Positions 20,869 to 30,806 of a DNA stretch of 64,000 nt are shown in pieces. The stretch is taken from NCBI GenBank assembly GCA_015056205.1, contig SVGS01000001.1, forward strand, positions 244,365 to 308,364, read 5' to 3'. The translations under genes and the position numbers were made by a program. Under the pieces are notes generated by a model that saw only the letters and a list, made by a program, of their open reading frames with translations, made no database searches and was not told the DNA's origin. Within the stretch, counting starts at the first letter, position 1; each line of letters begins with the position of its first letter. The DNA is from Clostridiales bacterium. GTDB lineage: Bacteria > Bacillota > Clostridia > Christensenellales > Aristaeellaceae.

Positions 20869-21813
20869 ATGATTCGTATTGGCATTGATGTAGGTGGTAC
20901 AGGTATTCAGACAGGCGTTGTAAATGAACAGGGCGCCATACTGGCAGAGGAATCAATTGTGACCCGCATTGTTCTTCCTTTTTCGGAACAGATTCGTCTG
21001 ATGACGGAAAGTGTCCGACATGTGATCGCTTCCGCCGGCTTTACGGAAGACCAGATCCTCTCCGTCGGCGTCGGAGTTCCTGGAATTGCCTCAAAAGAAA
21101 CCGGAGAAATCATTAAATGTCCCAACATGGGATGGAACCACGTCCCCTTCCGTGAAGAATGGATTCGTCTGCTGAACAAACCCCTGTTTATTGACAATGA
21201 CGCGAATGTCGCGGCTCTGGCGGAAAGCGTTTCCGGAGTCAGCGCCGGAACCTCTTCCAGCGTCTTTATCACGATCGGAACCGGAATCGGCAGCGGTATT
21301 ATTCTTAACGGGAAAATCTGGAGCGGAGCTCATGGAATCGGAGCGGAACTTGGCCACACCATTATGAAACTAGGCGGCGTTCCCTGCACCTGCGGAAATC
21401 ATGGATGTCTTGAACGCTATTGTTCAGCTACAGCGCTGATTCGTATGGCCTGCGAAAAAGCCGGTTCTCTGTCAGCGGACAGCGCTCTCCTCCGGGCAGT
21501 TAACGGTGATCTGTCCGCTATGAATGCCCGGATTGTGATCGATCTTGCACGAAACGGCGACCCTGTCGCTTCCGCTGTCTTTAATGAATGGACGGACAAT
21601 GTCAGCCAGGCGATTGCCAATGTGGTAAACTTCCTGGATCCGGAAGTGATTGTCATCGGCGGAGGCGTCAGCAGAGCAGGAGCCTTCCTGCTGGACGCCA
21701 TCAATGAAAAATATCCGCAATACGTTGTTTTCCGGGATCAGCCGATCCCGGAGGTCAGGCTGGCCGTTCTTGGACCGAAAGCCGGCATCATCGGCGCCGC
21801 CATGCTCAGCTGA
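20869..21813 (+). CDS. ROK family sugar kinase (glucokinase)
   Basis: IGIDVGGTGIQTGVV; LFIDNDANVAALAE; CTCGNHGCLERYCSATA zinc motif. Confidence 0.93.
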   Translation: MIRIGIDVGGTGIQTGVVNEQGAILAEESIVTRIVLPFSEQIRLMTESVRHVIASAGFTEDQILSVGVGVPGIASKETGEIIKCPNMGWNHVPFREEWIRLLNKPLFIDNDANVAALAESVSGVSAGTSSSVFITIGTGIGSGIILNGKIWSGAHGIGAELGHTIMKLGGVPCTCGNHGCLERYCSATALIRMACEKAGSLSADSALLRAVNGDLSAMNARIVIDLARNGDPVASAVFNEWTDNVSQAIANVVNFLDPEVIVIGGGVSRAGAFLLDAINEKYPQYVVFRDQPIPEVRLAVLGPKAGIIGAAMLS

Positions 21814-21865
21814 AGCTGCCGGATTTTTCAGATCACAGTTCATACAGGAAGGAATCGGAACGGAT

Positions 21866-23305
21866 ATGTCAGATTTTGTTTTCAGCATGAAAAGAGACGG
21901 GACAGCTGTGCTGGAAGGATATGAAGGAAACGCGGATCGTCTGGATATTCCCCGGACCTATGACGGTCATCCGGTCACTTCAATCGCGGACAATGCCTTT
22001 TCCTGGGAGTCCCGGCTGCGCAGCGTTCATATTCCTGATACGGTGACAACGATTGGCGAAGCGGCTTTTTCCTGGTGTGAATCATTGACGGAGATCGATA
22101 TTCCGTCCTCTGTTCGAACCATCGGGGAATGGGCGTTTATCGGCTGTTCTTCTCTTCGTAAAATCACTCTCCCTTCGGGACTTCGGAAAATTAACTATTC
22201 AACCTTTCAATCATGCACCTCTCTGACGCAGATTGAAATACCGGATTCTGTCAAACTGATCGGTCCGGAAGCTTTCTCCGAGTGTATCAGCCTGCAGACG
22301 ATACAGCTTCCGAAGAATTTAACCTCCCTGGGAGAATCCGCCTTCTCCACCTGCGAGAAGCTGGAAGAGATCAATCTTCCGGAGCGCCTGACAGATTTGG
22401 GAAGCAATGTTTTTTCAGGCTGTGTTTCCCTGTCCCGATTCATCGTTTCAGACCGTCATCCTTCATTTGCTGTTTCCGACGGCGTCCTGATCGATCATCA
22501 GAAAAAGCAGCTGCTGTTCTATCCCTTTCAGCAGGAGCCCGGTGATTATACGGTTCCTGATGGTATTCAGACAATCTGCGAAGAAGCTTTTTCCAATCGT
22601 ACTTCCCTTCGACATATCACGCTTCCGGAATCAGTACGGGTCATCGAGCACAAAGCATTTTACGGCTGCCGTTCTCTTCTTTCGATTACGCTCCCCGATT
22701 CTGTCACCCGGATTGATTCCAATGCCTTCCACGGTTGTTCAGCGATGGAGTCCATCCGTCTTCCCTCCGGCCTTCCCGTTCTGGAATATTCCATGTTTTA
22801 TGCCTGTCAGTCGCTGCAGAAGGTTATTCTGCCCGATCATCTGAAAATCATTTCCCCCTGTGCCTTCAGCGGCTGTTCCTCATTAAATCAAATTTCATTC
22901 CCGGATGATTTGCTGGAAATCGGGGAATCGGCGTTTGAAGGATGTCGCTCCCTGGAGGAAATACAGTTCCCGGCCTCTCTGGAATCGCTTGGAAATCATG
23001 TTTTCGGTTCCTGCACACAATTGGAAACGGTACGTTTTTCTCCCGGAATGAAGGTCATTCCGGCCAGAACCTTTTCCAGATGCCTGAATCTGAGCTGTGT
23101 CGATCTTCCGTCCGATCTTGAAGAAATTGAATCGGAAGCTTTTGACAGCTGTGAGAATCTGCTTTCTCTTCAGCTCCCGGCTTCCGTCACGGAGATCGCC
23201 GCTGACGCGTTTTCAGAGTGCCGCCATCTGATGCTTTTTGTATATCCCGATTCTTATGGAGAAAACTATGCAAAGGACTTCGATTTCCCTTATTCCGAAA
23301 TATAA
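21866..23305 (+). CDS. BspA-family leucine-rich repeat protein
   Basis: Tandem LRR_5-type repeats (e.g. IPDTVTTIGEAAFSWCESLTEIDIP). ATG at 21866 after AGGAAGGA; the ORF track start (21650) lies inside the ROK gene. Confidence 0.9.
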   Translation: MSDFVFSMKRDGTAVLEGYEGNADRLDIPRTYDGHPVTSIADNAFSWESRLRSVHIPDTVTTIGEAAFSWCESLTEIDIPSSVRTIGEWAFIGCSSLRKITLPSGLRKINYSTFQSCTSLTQIEIPDSVKLIGPEAFSECISLQTIQLPKNLTSLGESAFSTCEKLEEINLPERLTDLGSNVFSGCVSLSRFIVSDRHPSFAVSDGVLIDHQKKQLLFYPFQQEPGDYTVPDGIQTICEEAFSNRTSLRHITLPESVRVIEHKAFYGCRSLLSITLPDSVTRIDSNAFHGCSAMESIRLPSGLPVLEYSMFYACQSLQKVILPDHLKIISPCAFSGCSSLNQISFPDDLLEIGESAFEGCRSLEEIQFPASLESLGNHVFGSCTQLETVRFSPGMKVIPARTFSRCLNLSCVDLPSDLEEIESEAFDSCENLLSLQLPASVTEIAADAFSECRHLMLFVYPDSYGENYAKDFDFPYSEI

Positions 23306-23330
23306 AGTAATGCAGTCTTAGCGATTATAT

Positions 23331-23370
23331 AAAAGAGCTGCCTTCCCATTTGGAGGAAGGCAGCTCTTTT
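23331..23370. terminator. Bidirectional rho-independent terminator between convergent genes
   Basis: AAAAGAGCTGCCTTCC-catttgga-GGAAGGCAGCTCTTTT, perfect 16-bp stem with A/T tracts on both sides. Confidence 0.93.
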
Positions 23371-23381
23371 ACAGGACCGAT

Positions 23382-24440
23382 TTATTGTTTGGCGCCGCAC
23401 TCAGGGCAAAACTTCGTTCCGACAGGAATCTGTTTTCCGCAGCTGGTGCAGAATGCGGAGGCGTTCTGTTTGGCGCCGCATTCGGGGCAGAACTTTGCTC
23501 CGGCGTTGATGGCCGCGCCGCAGGCGCTGCAAACGGCGGAAGCCTGCGGTGCCGCTGTCTGGGCCGCGGCAGGCTGCTGGGCTCCCCCGAAGCTCTGAGC
23601 GAACATCTGTCCCATAGCCGCTCCGGCACCCATTCCGACGCCCATTCCGGCCATCCCGTTTGCATTGTTATTAGCCGCTTCCCGCATTGCTTCTGCAGCC
23701 TGATACTTAGCATACTGATCAAGATTCCCCAGCACTCCCATAGAAGTCCGCTTATCCATGCTCTTTTCGACTTCTTCCGGCAGGGAAATATTTTCGATCA
23801 CAAAGCTGCAGAGTGTCAAACCAAGGGATGCCAGCTTGGGATTAATTGTCTTTAATGCATATTGTCCAAGTTCTTCATAGTTGGCAGCCAGATCCAGCGC
23901 AGGAATTTTGCTCTCGGCAATCGCATCGCTCAGACCGCTGACAAGCGTCCGCTTGATCTGCCCTTCCACTCCATCCACGGTAAACAGAGCTGCGGTTCCG
24001 AAGACCTGTTTCAGGAAAGTTTCGGGATCGGAAACCTTAAAGCTGTAGATTCCGAAAGCACGCAGCCGGATCATGCCGAATTCGGCATCCCGCATCATTA
24101 CCGGATTGCTGGTCCCCCATTTCATATCCAGGAACTGCTTGGTGTTAATAAAATAAACATCCGACTTGAAAGGACTGTTAAAGCCGTATTTCCAGCTTTT
24201 CAGGGCTGTCATGACAGGCATGTTGCTCGTAGAGAGCTCATAGCGGCCAGGCTCAAAAATATCAGCAAGCTCGCCTTCGTTCACAAAGATCGCCACCTGG
24301 CTTTCCCGTACGGTAAGCTGAGCGCCCATCATGATTTCCTTGCCGTTCATATCGTACTTGTGGACCATGGTTTTGCTGGAGTTGTCGGTCCACTCAATTA
24401 CGTCAATCAGCTGTCCTCTGATCATATTCAGAATACCCAT
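23382..24440 (-). CDS. SPFH-domain protein with C-terminal double zinc ribbon (virion core protein/YdjI-like)
   Basis: MGILNMIRGQLIDVIEW...VRESQVAIFVNEGELADIFEPGRYEL; C-terminal CSACGAAINAGAKFCPECG and CTSCGKQIPVGTKFCPECG. GGGAGG upstream supports the ATG at 24440. Confidence 0.85.
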   Translation of the reverse strand: MGILNMIRGQLIDVIEWTDNSSKTMVHKYDMNGKEIMMGAQLTVRESQVAIFVNEGELADIFEPGRYELSTSNMPVMTALKSWKYGFNSPFKSDVYFINTKQFLDMKWGTSNPVMMRDAEFGMIRLRAFGIYSFKVSDPETFLKQVFGTAALFTVDGVEGQIKRTLVSGLSDAIAESKIPALDLAANYEELGQYALKTINPKLASLGLTLCSFVIENISLPEEVEKSMDKRTSMGVLGNLDQYAKYQAAEAMREAANNNANGMAGMGVGMGAGAAMGQMFAQSFGGAQQPAAAQTAAPQASAVCSACGAAINAGAKFCPECGAKQNASAFCTSCGKQIPVGTKFCPECGAKQ

Positions 24441-24474
24441 AACAGAAATTCCTCCCTTTCGAAGTCCCGTTGTT

Positions 24475-25290
24475 TTAAACGATCTCACTGCACAAAGCGG
24501 TCAGCGCTGGAAGAACCCTGATGCCGGCAATATGCAGTGTTAATCCCTGATACAGTTCCAGATGCTGAATCGCCTTGGCGATATAGCCCGTCATGGAGGC
24601 AGTCATATCATCAGCTGAAAGCGGAATCTCAATCCCATGAACCGGACAGGCCAGCACCAGAATCCGCCCGTCCGGATGAATGGTGGGCAAAATATGCATC
24701 CCGTTATAGTCTCCGCCAAAGGAATTGATCAGCGCTTTTTCCAGCTGATCTTCCCCGTAATCCCAAAGATCCTCCAGCTTGTTTCCTTCAGCCCATTCTG
24801 TGCGCAGCTCAATCATCAGACAGGGACGGTCGGCATCCATTCTGCTGCGGAGAAGGCGCATATTACGGAACAGTTCATCGGGGGTCGAGACCTTCCCGTT
24901 CATCAGATTCCGGAAAAACTCATGTCTGCATTTCGCCAGCCGCTCCTGCAGCACCGGAGACCGGTCATTTGAAAAATCAGCATAAAGCCTGTTCAGAAGA
25001 ACTTTCAGCTCATTCAGATATACCAGTACCTCTTCCGGCGTTTTTCCGGCCTTAAAGATGGAAGTGACAGGGTATTCTTTCTGCAGATACTGAAGAATGG
25101 CCTCTTCCACATCCGGCGAAACACTGATGGCAATCCCGTCCGCGTGATGCTTTGACAGACTGTCCAGCATCCCGTCATAATCATGGCGGATATGCGGTGG
25201 CTTGAAGCCCTGCAGCTCCCAGTTCCCGATCTGATTAAAAGCTGATAAAACCTCCTCAGAATCTGAAACAAGCAAGAGTTTGTACATCAC
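24475..25290 (-). CDS. Response-regulator-receiver-like protein lacking a recognisable output domain
   Basis: MMYKLLLVSDSEEVLSAFNQIGNWELQGF resembles a receiver N-terminus; rest unassigned; same strand as and just upstream of the SPFH gene. Confidence 0.45.
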   Translation of the reverse strand: MMYKLLLVSDSEEVLSAFNQIGNWELQGFKPPHIRHDYDGMLDSLSKHHADGIAISVSPDVEEAILQYLQKEYPVTSIFKAGKTPEEVLVYLNELKVLLNRLYADFSNDRSPVLQERLAKCRHEFFRNLMNGKVSTPDELFRNMRLLRSRMDADRPCLMIELRTEWAEGNKLEDLWDYGEDQLEKALINSFGGDYNGMHILPTIHPDGRILVLACPVHGIEIPLSADDMTASMTGYIAKAIQHLELYQGLTLHIAGIRVLPALTALCSEIV

Positions 25291-25514
25291 CGATCCTCCA
25301 TTACCAAGCGATCCGGAAAACCTGTATTATTATATCCTACTTCCTCCCTGATTGCAATTTCTTTTCTGGTCTTTTCATGATTTTCGAAACAGGCAAACGT
25401 TTGAAATGGTGAAGAGTTAAGGATTTCCGTCCGGGAGTCCTCATAGACTTTTCAGGAAGGTATGATATAATACAGGATGAGAACTGCCATTCCGTCACTG
25501 AAGGAGAGCGGCGT

Positions 25515-26762
25515 ATGAAATTGACTTTAATCGCCATCGGTTCCACCGGAGATGTACGCCCGTTCATTCTTTTGGGGCGGGAACTTTCCGCCCGCGGTCA
25601 TCAGATCACCGTCGTTGCCTTTTCCCGTTTTTCCTCTCAGGCTCTTTCGGAAGGATTCTCCTTTCAGCCTCTCTGCGGAGACGCTGAAAGCTTCATGGAT
25701 GCCATTATGCAGCCGGATACCAGCGCAGTGACCTATCTTCCGAGATTAAAGAAGGAAATCGGCGCGCTGGTCCCTCAGATTATTCAGGATATCCTTTCCG
25801 GAAGTGAAGATGCGGATGCGATCATCTGCAATTTTTTTGGTTCCGTAAATTATTCTGTAGCGGAAAAGCTGAATATTCCCTGTATCCAGATTTATTATTT
25901 CCCAATGGATCCGACGCATGAGATGCCGATCTCCTCATTCAGGCATCAGAACTGGGGCAGCCGGATCAACTGGGTCTCTTATAAGCTCGGATATCTGATG
26001 ATCGGATCTCTGGAACATTTTCTGTTAACCGACTGGCGGAAAAGGAACCGGCTGCGTGTCAGAAAACCCGGAACAGCTCCGGATTACCGGATCGGAAACC
26101 ATGTGATCCCCTGTATCTATGCCGTCAGTCCCAGTATTCTGCCACGTCCTGCAGAGTGGGACGATCATATTCACCTGAGCGGATACTGGTATGATCAGAA
26201 TCCGCCCGCATGGGAAGCCCCTTCAGATCTGCTTCGCTTTTTATCTGAAGATTCTCTTCCTCCCATCTATATCGGATTTGGTTCCATGAGCGGCGTTCAG
26301 GCGAATAAGCTGTTATCCGTACTGCTTCGGGCGCTTCATGAAACCCGAATCCGCGCCGTCATAGCGATCGGGTGGACAGGCAGTTCCTATCATTCCGGTT
26401 CCCGGGTGTATTTTACGGATTACATCCCGCACGACTGGCTTTTTCCCAGAGTACGTGCTGTGATTCATCACGGAGGTGCCGGTACAACGGCCGCCGGATT
26501 AAAATACGGACTTCCCTCTTTGATTATACCGTTTGCCGGAGATCAGCCATTTTGGGGGGATCACGTGTACAAGGCCGGCTGCGGTCCGAAGCCCATTGCC
26601 GCCCGGGATTTATCTCTGCGCAAGGCCATTTCGGCTCTGCTGGATCTTGTAACCCAGTCCCGCTACCGGGAAAACGCTCTGCGGCTTAGCCGCAGTCTCA
26701 TCCGGGAAGACGGTATCCGGACAGCCTGTGACCTGATTGAAAAAGGGATCGCCGAATGGTGA
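25515..26762 (+). CDS. Glycosyltransferase, GT1/GT28-like (UDP-glucosyltransferase family)
   Basis: MKLTLIAIGSTGDVRPFILLGRELSARGHQITVVAF; PPIYIGFGSMSG; VRAVIHHGGAGTTAAGLKYGLPSLIIPFAGDQPFWGDHVYKAGCGPKPI. Confidence 0.9.
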   Translation: MKLTLIAIGSTGDVRPFILLGRELSARGHQITVVAFSRFSSQALSEGFSFQPLCGDAESFMDAIMQPDTSAVTYLPRLKKEIGALVPQIIQDILSGSEDADAIICNFFGSVNYSVAEKLNIPCIQIYYFPMDPTHEMPISSFRHQNWGSRINWVSYKLGYLMIGSLEHFLLTDWRKRNRLRVRKPGTAPDYRIGNHVIPCIYAVSPSILPRPAEWDDHIHLSGYWYDQNPPAWEAPSDLLRFLSEDSLPPIYIGFGSMSGVQANKLLSVLLRALHETRIRAVIAIGWTGSSYHSGSRVYFTDYIPHDWLFPRVRAVIHHGGAGTTAAGLKYGLPSLIIPFAGDQPFWGDHVYKAGCGPKPIAARDLSLRKAISALLDLVTQSRYRENALRLSRSLIREDGIRTACDLIEKGIAEW

Positions 26763-26770
26763 TCCCTTTT
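26741..26770 (+). terminator. Putative terminator overlapping the glycosyltransferase stop codon
   Basis: AAAAGGGATC-gccgaatggt-GATCCCTTTT, 10-bp perfect stem. Confidence 0.6.
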
Positions 26771-26820
26771 CATGATAGCCGGCCTGCGCGATTTTGTGCG
26801 CTTTCCGGATGCGCTGGCTT

Positions 26821-28092
26821 TTACTTTATCAGTTCCAGCGCCGTTTCGTATGCTTTTTTCAGCTGCGGATCGTTCTGAATGTCCGCGAACTCATACATTC
26901 CGTTATCCCCTTCTTCGAGCGGCACCTCGAGATCGGGAACAATTCCGTTCTTATGAACCGCATATCCGTTGGGCGTGAAATACTGTGCGACTGTCATCTG
27001 GTATCCTGCCCCTTTATCGCCGACATTCAGGACAACCTGAATGATTCCCTTACCAAAGCTGGTCACTCCGACAATCTTTGCATTAGCCCGGTCCCGAAGC
27101 GCGCCGGCGAGAATTTCCGAAGCGCTGGCACTGTATTCATTCATCAGAATAACAATCGGAATCTCGACTTTGCCGTCTTTCGTCTGATATTCCGTATGGA
27201 CTTCTTCCCCGTCTCTGTATACCAGATAACAAAGTTCACCGGCATCGAGGAAAAGGTCGGCTATATATCTGGCGTGCTCCACCCAGCCGCCCCGGTTATC
27301 CCGCAGATCAATGATCAGGGCTTTGAGCTGCTGCTTTTCCAGCTCGTTCAGCGCATTTTCAAATTCCTTGTCGGATTGCCCGGCAAACTCATAATAAGCG
27401 ATATATCCGATCTGACCGTCCAGCATCTTACTGTTCACCTGATTGACGCTGACGCCGCGGCGTTCAATCGTTTTTGTAATTTCCTCTCCGTTGCGGATGA
27501 AAGTGACCTCAACCGTCGTCCCTTCCTGCCCTCTCATAACGCTGACGGCTTCATCCAGTGTATCGGGTGTGACATAGAGATCATCGCCAACACGATACAA
27601 AATGTCTCCGCGATGTACTCCGCTTTCCTCCGCAGGGCTTCCGTCAAAGACCCGGATGATGGTACACTGCTGCGTATTGTAGTTTGCGCTGATCATTACA
27701 CCGATTCCGACATAATTACCCGTATCGTCTTCCAGCATTTTCTGGAATTCTTCCGGACTGTAATAAAAGGAATACGGATCATCCAGTCCCGCCATCAGGC
27801 CCCTCGCGGCATATTCGACCATTTTATCGTAATCCGGCTCAATATAAAAATACTGGCTGGCGGCATTGTAAATATCGAGCACGTCCGAAAAACGCCTGTA
27901 CTGTTCATATTCCGCGCGGGGTATGGTTACCGTATCGCCTTGTTCATCAGAGGATCCTGTCTGAATCACCGTTTCTTTTTTTTCTGAATTGGAAAAAAGA
28001 GATTCAAGCTGACTCATCGTTCCCTGGGTGCATCCTGTCAGAAGGCAGAGCATCGTCAGAACACAGAAGATCATCATCATTTTCTTTTTCAT
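26821..28092 (-). CDS. S41 family C-terminal processing peptidase (lipoprotein)
   Basis: Lipobox LLTGCTQG; PDZ GIGVMISANYN..IIRVFDGSPAEESGVHRGD; LKALIIDLRDNRGG; LMNEYSASASEILAGALRDRANAKIVGVTSFGKG. Confidence 0.94.
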   Translation of the reverse strand: MKKKMMMIFCVLTMLCLLTGCTQGTMSQLESLFSNSEKKETVIQTGSSDEQGDTVTIPRAEYEQYRRFSDVLDIYNAASQYFYIEPDYDKMVEYAARGLMAGLDDPYSFYYSPEEFQKMLEDDTGNYVGIGVMISANYNTQQCTIIRVFDGSPAEESGVHRGDILYRVGDDLYVTPDTLDEAVSVMRGQEGTTVEVTFIRNGEEITKTIERRGVSVNQVNSKMLDGQIGYIAYYEFAGQSDKEFENALNELEKQQLKALIIDLRDNRGGWVEHARYIADLFLDAGELCYLVYRDGEEVHTEYQTKDGKVEIPIVILMNEYSASASEILAGALRDRANAKIVGVTSFGKGIIQVVLNVGDKGAGYQMTVAQYFTPNGYAVHKNGIVPDLEVPLEEGDNGMYEFADIQNDPQLKKAYETALELIK

Positions 28093-28110
28093 TTCTGTTT
28101 CCTTTCTCAG

Positions 28111-29070
28111 TCAGATCTCATCTCTCGCTGTATCTTCCGGAAGATGAAGCAGGATATAAAAAACGCAGGCATCCGTAAAGCGTTTCAAATCCATTCCGGT
28201 ACTTTTCCGTATTTTTTCAAGCCGGTAGGTCAGTGTATTCCGGTGAACAAACATCCGTCTCGCTGTCGTGGAAAGGTTCAGATCGTTTTCGAAGAAGGAA
28301 CGGATGGTTTCCAGCATTTCCTCATTCCGAATCAGATCCGGATCTTTCCTGAAAAATTCTTCCCGGAGCGATTTCCTTCTGTCCGCCGGAATGGCGCCGA
28401 GCATTCTTTCCAGAAACAGGCTCTTATAACGGAAAACATTTCCTGCCAGATGATACTGTGAAGCGGTTTCCAGCGCCATCAGGCCTTCTTCATAACTGTC
28501 CGGAAGCGTCTGCCATGAATCCTTGCACTCGCCGATCCCGCATACGGCGGAAAAGCCTTCTTCCACTTCCAGTGTTTCCAGTACTGCCCGGGCATATTCC
28601 TCCGCTTCATCGCTTTCCGGGGAATGGTTGCTTCGAATGAAGGCAGCTGTATTATACTTCATGGGAATCAGAAGATCCCCCCGGTTCATGGGGGCTGCCG
28701 TCCTGAGCAGGTCGGTAAACGGCTGTTCACCGCGCCCCTGGGCTGTAAATACCAGGACGTTTCGATGCTGCAGAAACGGAATCTGAAGATCTGCGATTTT
28801 GATCTCCGCTCCCTGACCGGTTTTTCGTTCCAGCAGCCTTCGAAACAGGTCGTCATTTCTGTTCAGGGAAGAGGAAACGACGTTTTCCCGGAGCGTATCC
28901 ATGGCTCTTCGGTTCTCCGGTCTGTCTTCGGTGATGATACAATACCCGCCTTTCAGACAGTACAAATTCTTTTGAAAACAAACCAGATCCGCATTCTCCG
29001 CATCAAACAGATCCCGGATTTCCCCGGATAATGCTCCGATTGGAATCATGCGAAATGAAGACTCTTCCAC
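28111..29070 (-). CDS. PucR/CdaR-type helix-turn-helix transcriptional regulator
   Basis: C-terminal ETIRSFFENDLNLSTTARRMFVHRNTLTYRLEKIRKSTGMDLKRF: PucR HTH_30. Confidence 0.85.
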   Translation of the reverse strand: MEESSFRMIPIGALSGEIRDLFDAENADLVCFQKNLYCLKGGYCIITEDRPENRRAMDTLRENVVSSSLNRNDDLFRRLLERKTGQGAEIKIADLQIPFLQHRNVLVFTAQGRGEQPFTDLLRTAAPMNRGDLLIPMKYNTAAFIRSNHSPESDEAEEYARAVLETLEVEEGFSAVCGIGECKDSWQTLPDSYEEGLMALETASQYHLAGNVFRYKSLFLERMLGAIPADRRKSLREEFFRKDPDLIRNEEMLETIRSFFENDLNLSTTARRMFVHRNTLTYRLEKIRKSTGMDLKRFTDACVFYILLHLPEDTARDEI

Positions 29071-29146
29071 GCTCTTTGCTCACTTCCCGTTCCGCTGATC
29101 GCTGATTTGATAATTATATCACATCCTGGCCGGAATGAAAACCGAA

Positions 29147-29175
29147 TTGTTTCTCGTTCTGATTTATGATATGAT
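29147..29175 (+). promoter_or_regulatory. Candidate sigma70-type promoter for the esterase gene
   Basis: TTGTTT-17 bp-TATGAT upstream of the start at 29208. Confidence 0.5.
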
Positions 29176-29207
29176 GTTCCGGATCAATTGCTTTTTCGAG
29201 GAGGCTT

Positions 29208-29996
29208 ATGATGGCGAAATTCCATATTGAATATTATTCCAATGCGCTGCACCGCAGAACCACCTTTGATATGCTGATTCCGAATGATATTCGTCAGGAT
29301 ATTCCCTGGGAAAAAAAGGATGATGCTGACCGCGGAATCAAAACACTGTTCTGGCTTCATGGATATACCGGACGGTCGGAAAACTGGGTTCCGGAAGAAC
29401 TCTGTGAAAAATTTCAGATCGCCGTGGTTATGCCGACTGCGGAAAATTCCTTCTATCTGGACGGCGAAGCCACCGGCCGCGCTTATGAAACGATGGTGGC
29501 CGTCGAACTGGTGGATTATGTGCGAAAAACCTTCTCTTTGGCCAGTTCACCGGAAGATACCTATATAGCCGGCTTGTCGATGGGTGGTTTCGGTGCTCTC
29601 CATACCGGTCTGGCCCACCCGGACCGGTTTGGGAAAATCGGCTGTATGTCTTCCGCGCTGATTGTTCATGAAATCGCTCATGCCAAGCCGGGTTTTGATA
29701 ATGGAATCGGGAACTATGCCTATTACCGTTCCTGCTTCGGGGATCTGGAAACAGTGGAGGAAAGAGATGTCAATCCGGAAATACTGGCTCTCCGTCTGAA
29801 AGAAACCGCTTCCGCTTTTCCGGAACTGTTCATGTGCTGCGGAACGGAAGATTTTCTGATTGAGCCCAATCGCTACTTCCATCGTTTTCTGGTTGAGAAT
29901 AAGATTCCTCATCAGTATTTTGAAAGCCCCGGCGGTCACGATGGGGTCTTCTGGAGCGAATACATTGTTAAGATAATTAACTGGATGTTTGCCTGA
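29208..29996 (+). CDS. Esterase (alpha/beta hydrolase, CE1/EstA-like)
   Basis: TLFWLHGYTGRSENWV; YIAGLSMGGFGAL (GxSxG); HQYFESPGGHDGVFW. Confidence 0.88.
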   Translation: MMAKFHIEYYSNALHRRTTFDMLIPNDIRQDIPWEKKDDADRGIKTLFWLHGYTGRSENWVPEELCEKFQIAVVMPTAENSFYLDGEATGRAYETMVAVELVDYVRKTFSLASSPEDTYIAGLSMGGFGALHTGLAHPDRFGKIGCMSSALIVHEIAHAKPGFDNGIGNYAYYRSCFGDLETVEERDVNPEILALRLKETASAFPELFMCCGTEDFLIEPNRYFHRFLVENKIPHQYFESPGGHDGVFWSEYIVKIINWMFA

Positions 29997-30012
29997 TTCT
30001 GCAGGAGGCAAT

Positions 30013-30705
30013 ATGGTTCCCTTGCGCAAAATCTTATTTATTTTTTCTCTTATTATGGTTTTATTTCCGCTTTCCGGTTTCGCGGCAGATGAATTTCCCT
30101 TTGAAGACAACCGTTTTCAGGGAGTCTATACCACGGAAAATCTTGATCGTATCATCGATGCCTATAATTTGTTTCAGGATTGGTACTGGACATCTCAGGG
30201 CAATACGGAACAGGATTTTCACGGCCGTCTGGAATGCCCCGGCTGGACCGAATCCTCTGAAAAGGTGCATCATCTTCGTTTTCTTCCCGGATGGTATGGC
30301 TGCCGGTGGGGTGTTCACCGCATCAATCCCGAAGCGCCTTCCAAATATGGCTATGGCGAATGTTATGGCTTCGCTCAGTTCATTGGATATCTGCTCTCCG
30401 GGGAACGCAATCCCCAGCACAAGTGGCGGTTCTATTATTCCATTCAGGATGCCGGAGGGCTGAAAGTAGGCGATATCCTGCGAGTGGAATACATCTGGAA
30501 AGATGTATCCTATCGGCACAGTGCCGTCGTATATGCCGTACGGGGAGAAGAAGTGACTTTTCTGCAAGCCTCCGGAAGCTCTTACAATCAGATCTCTGTG
30601 GACGCCGGTTTCAGCGACGGTTTTTATCAGGATGTTCGATCTATAGAAGAGCTCGCGCACCTGCCTTATCTGAAAATCAGCAGGAGTAAGCAGAATACAA
30701 ATTAG
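30013..30705 (+). CDS. Secreted protein with putative NlpC/CHAP-like cysteine-amidase fold
   Basis: Signal peptide MVPLRKILFIFSLIMVLFPLSGFA; YGECYGFAQFIGYLLSG and KVGDILRVEY...RHSAVVYAV suggest Cys...His; family not assigned. Confidence 0.45.
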   Translation: MVPLRKILFIFSLIMVLFPLSGFAADEFPFEDNRFQGVYTTENLDRIIDAYNLFQDWYWTSQGNTEQDFHGRLECPGWTESSEKVHHLRFLPGWYGCRWGVHRINPEAPSKYGYGECYGFAQFIGYLLSGERNPQHKWRFYYSIQDAGGLKVGDILRVEYIWKDVSYRHSAVVYAVRGEEVTFLQASGSSYNQISVDAGFSDGFYQDVRSIEELAHLPYLKISRSKQNTN

Positions 30706-30748
30706 TCTGAGAGCTGTCCGAAGTCATCCGAGCCATTGTCACATTGAA

Positions 30749-30786
30749 CACAAAAAAGGATTCGGAAAACCGAATCCTTTTTTGTG
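30749..30786. terminator. Bidirectional rho-independent terminator between convergent genes
   Basis: CACAAAAAAGGATTCGG-aaaa-CCGAATCCTTTTTTGTG, perfect 17-bp stem. Confidence 0.93.
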
Positions 30787-30806
30787 AAATATAGTATCCA
30801 GATGAA

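Noticed and set aside
26794-27987. 397-aa plus-strand ORF
   Set aside because: Antisense to the S41 peptidase, which has full motifs.
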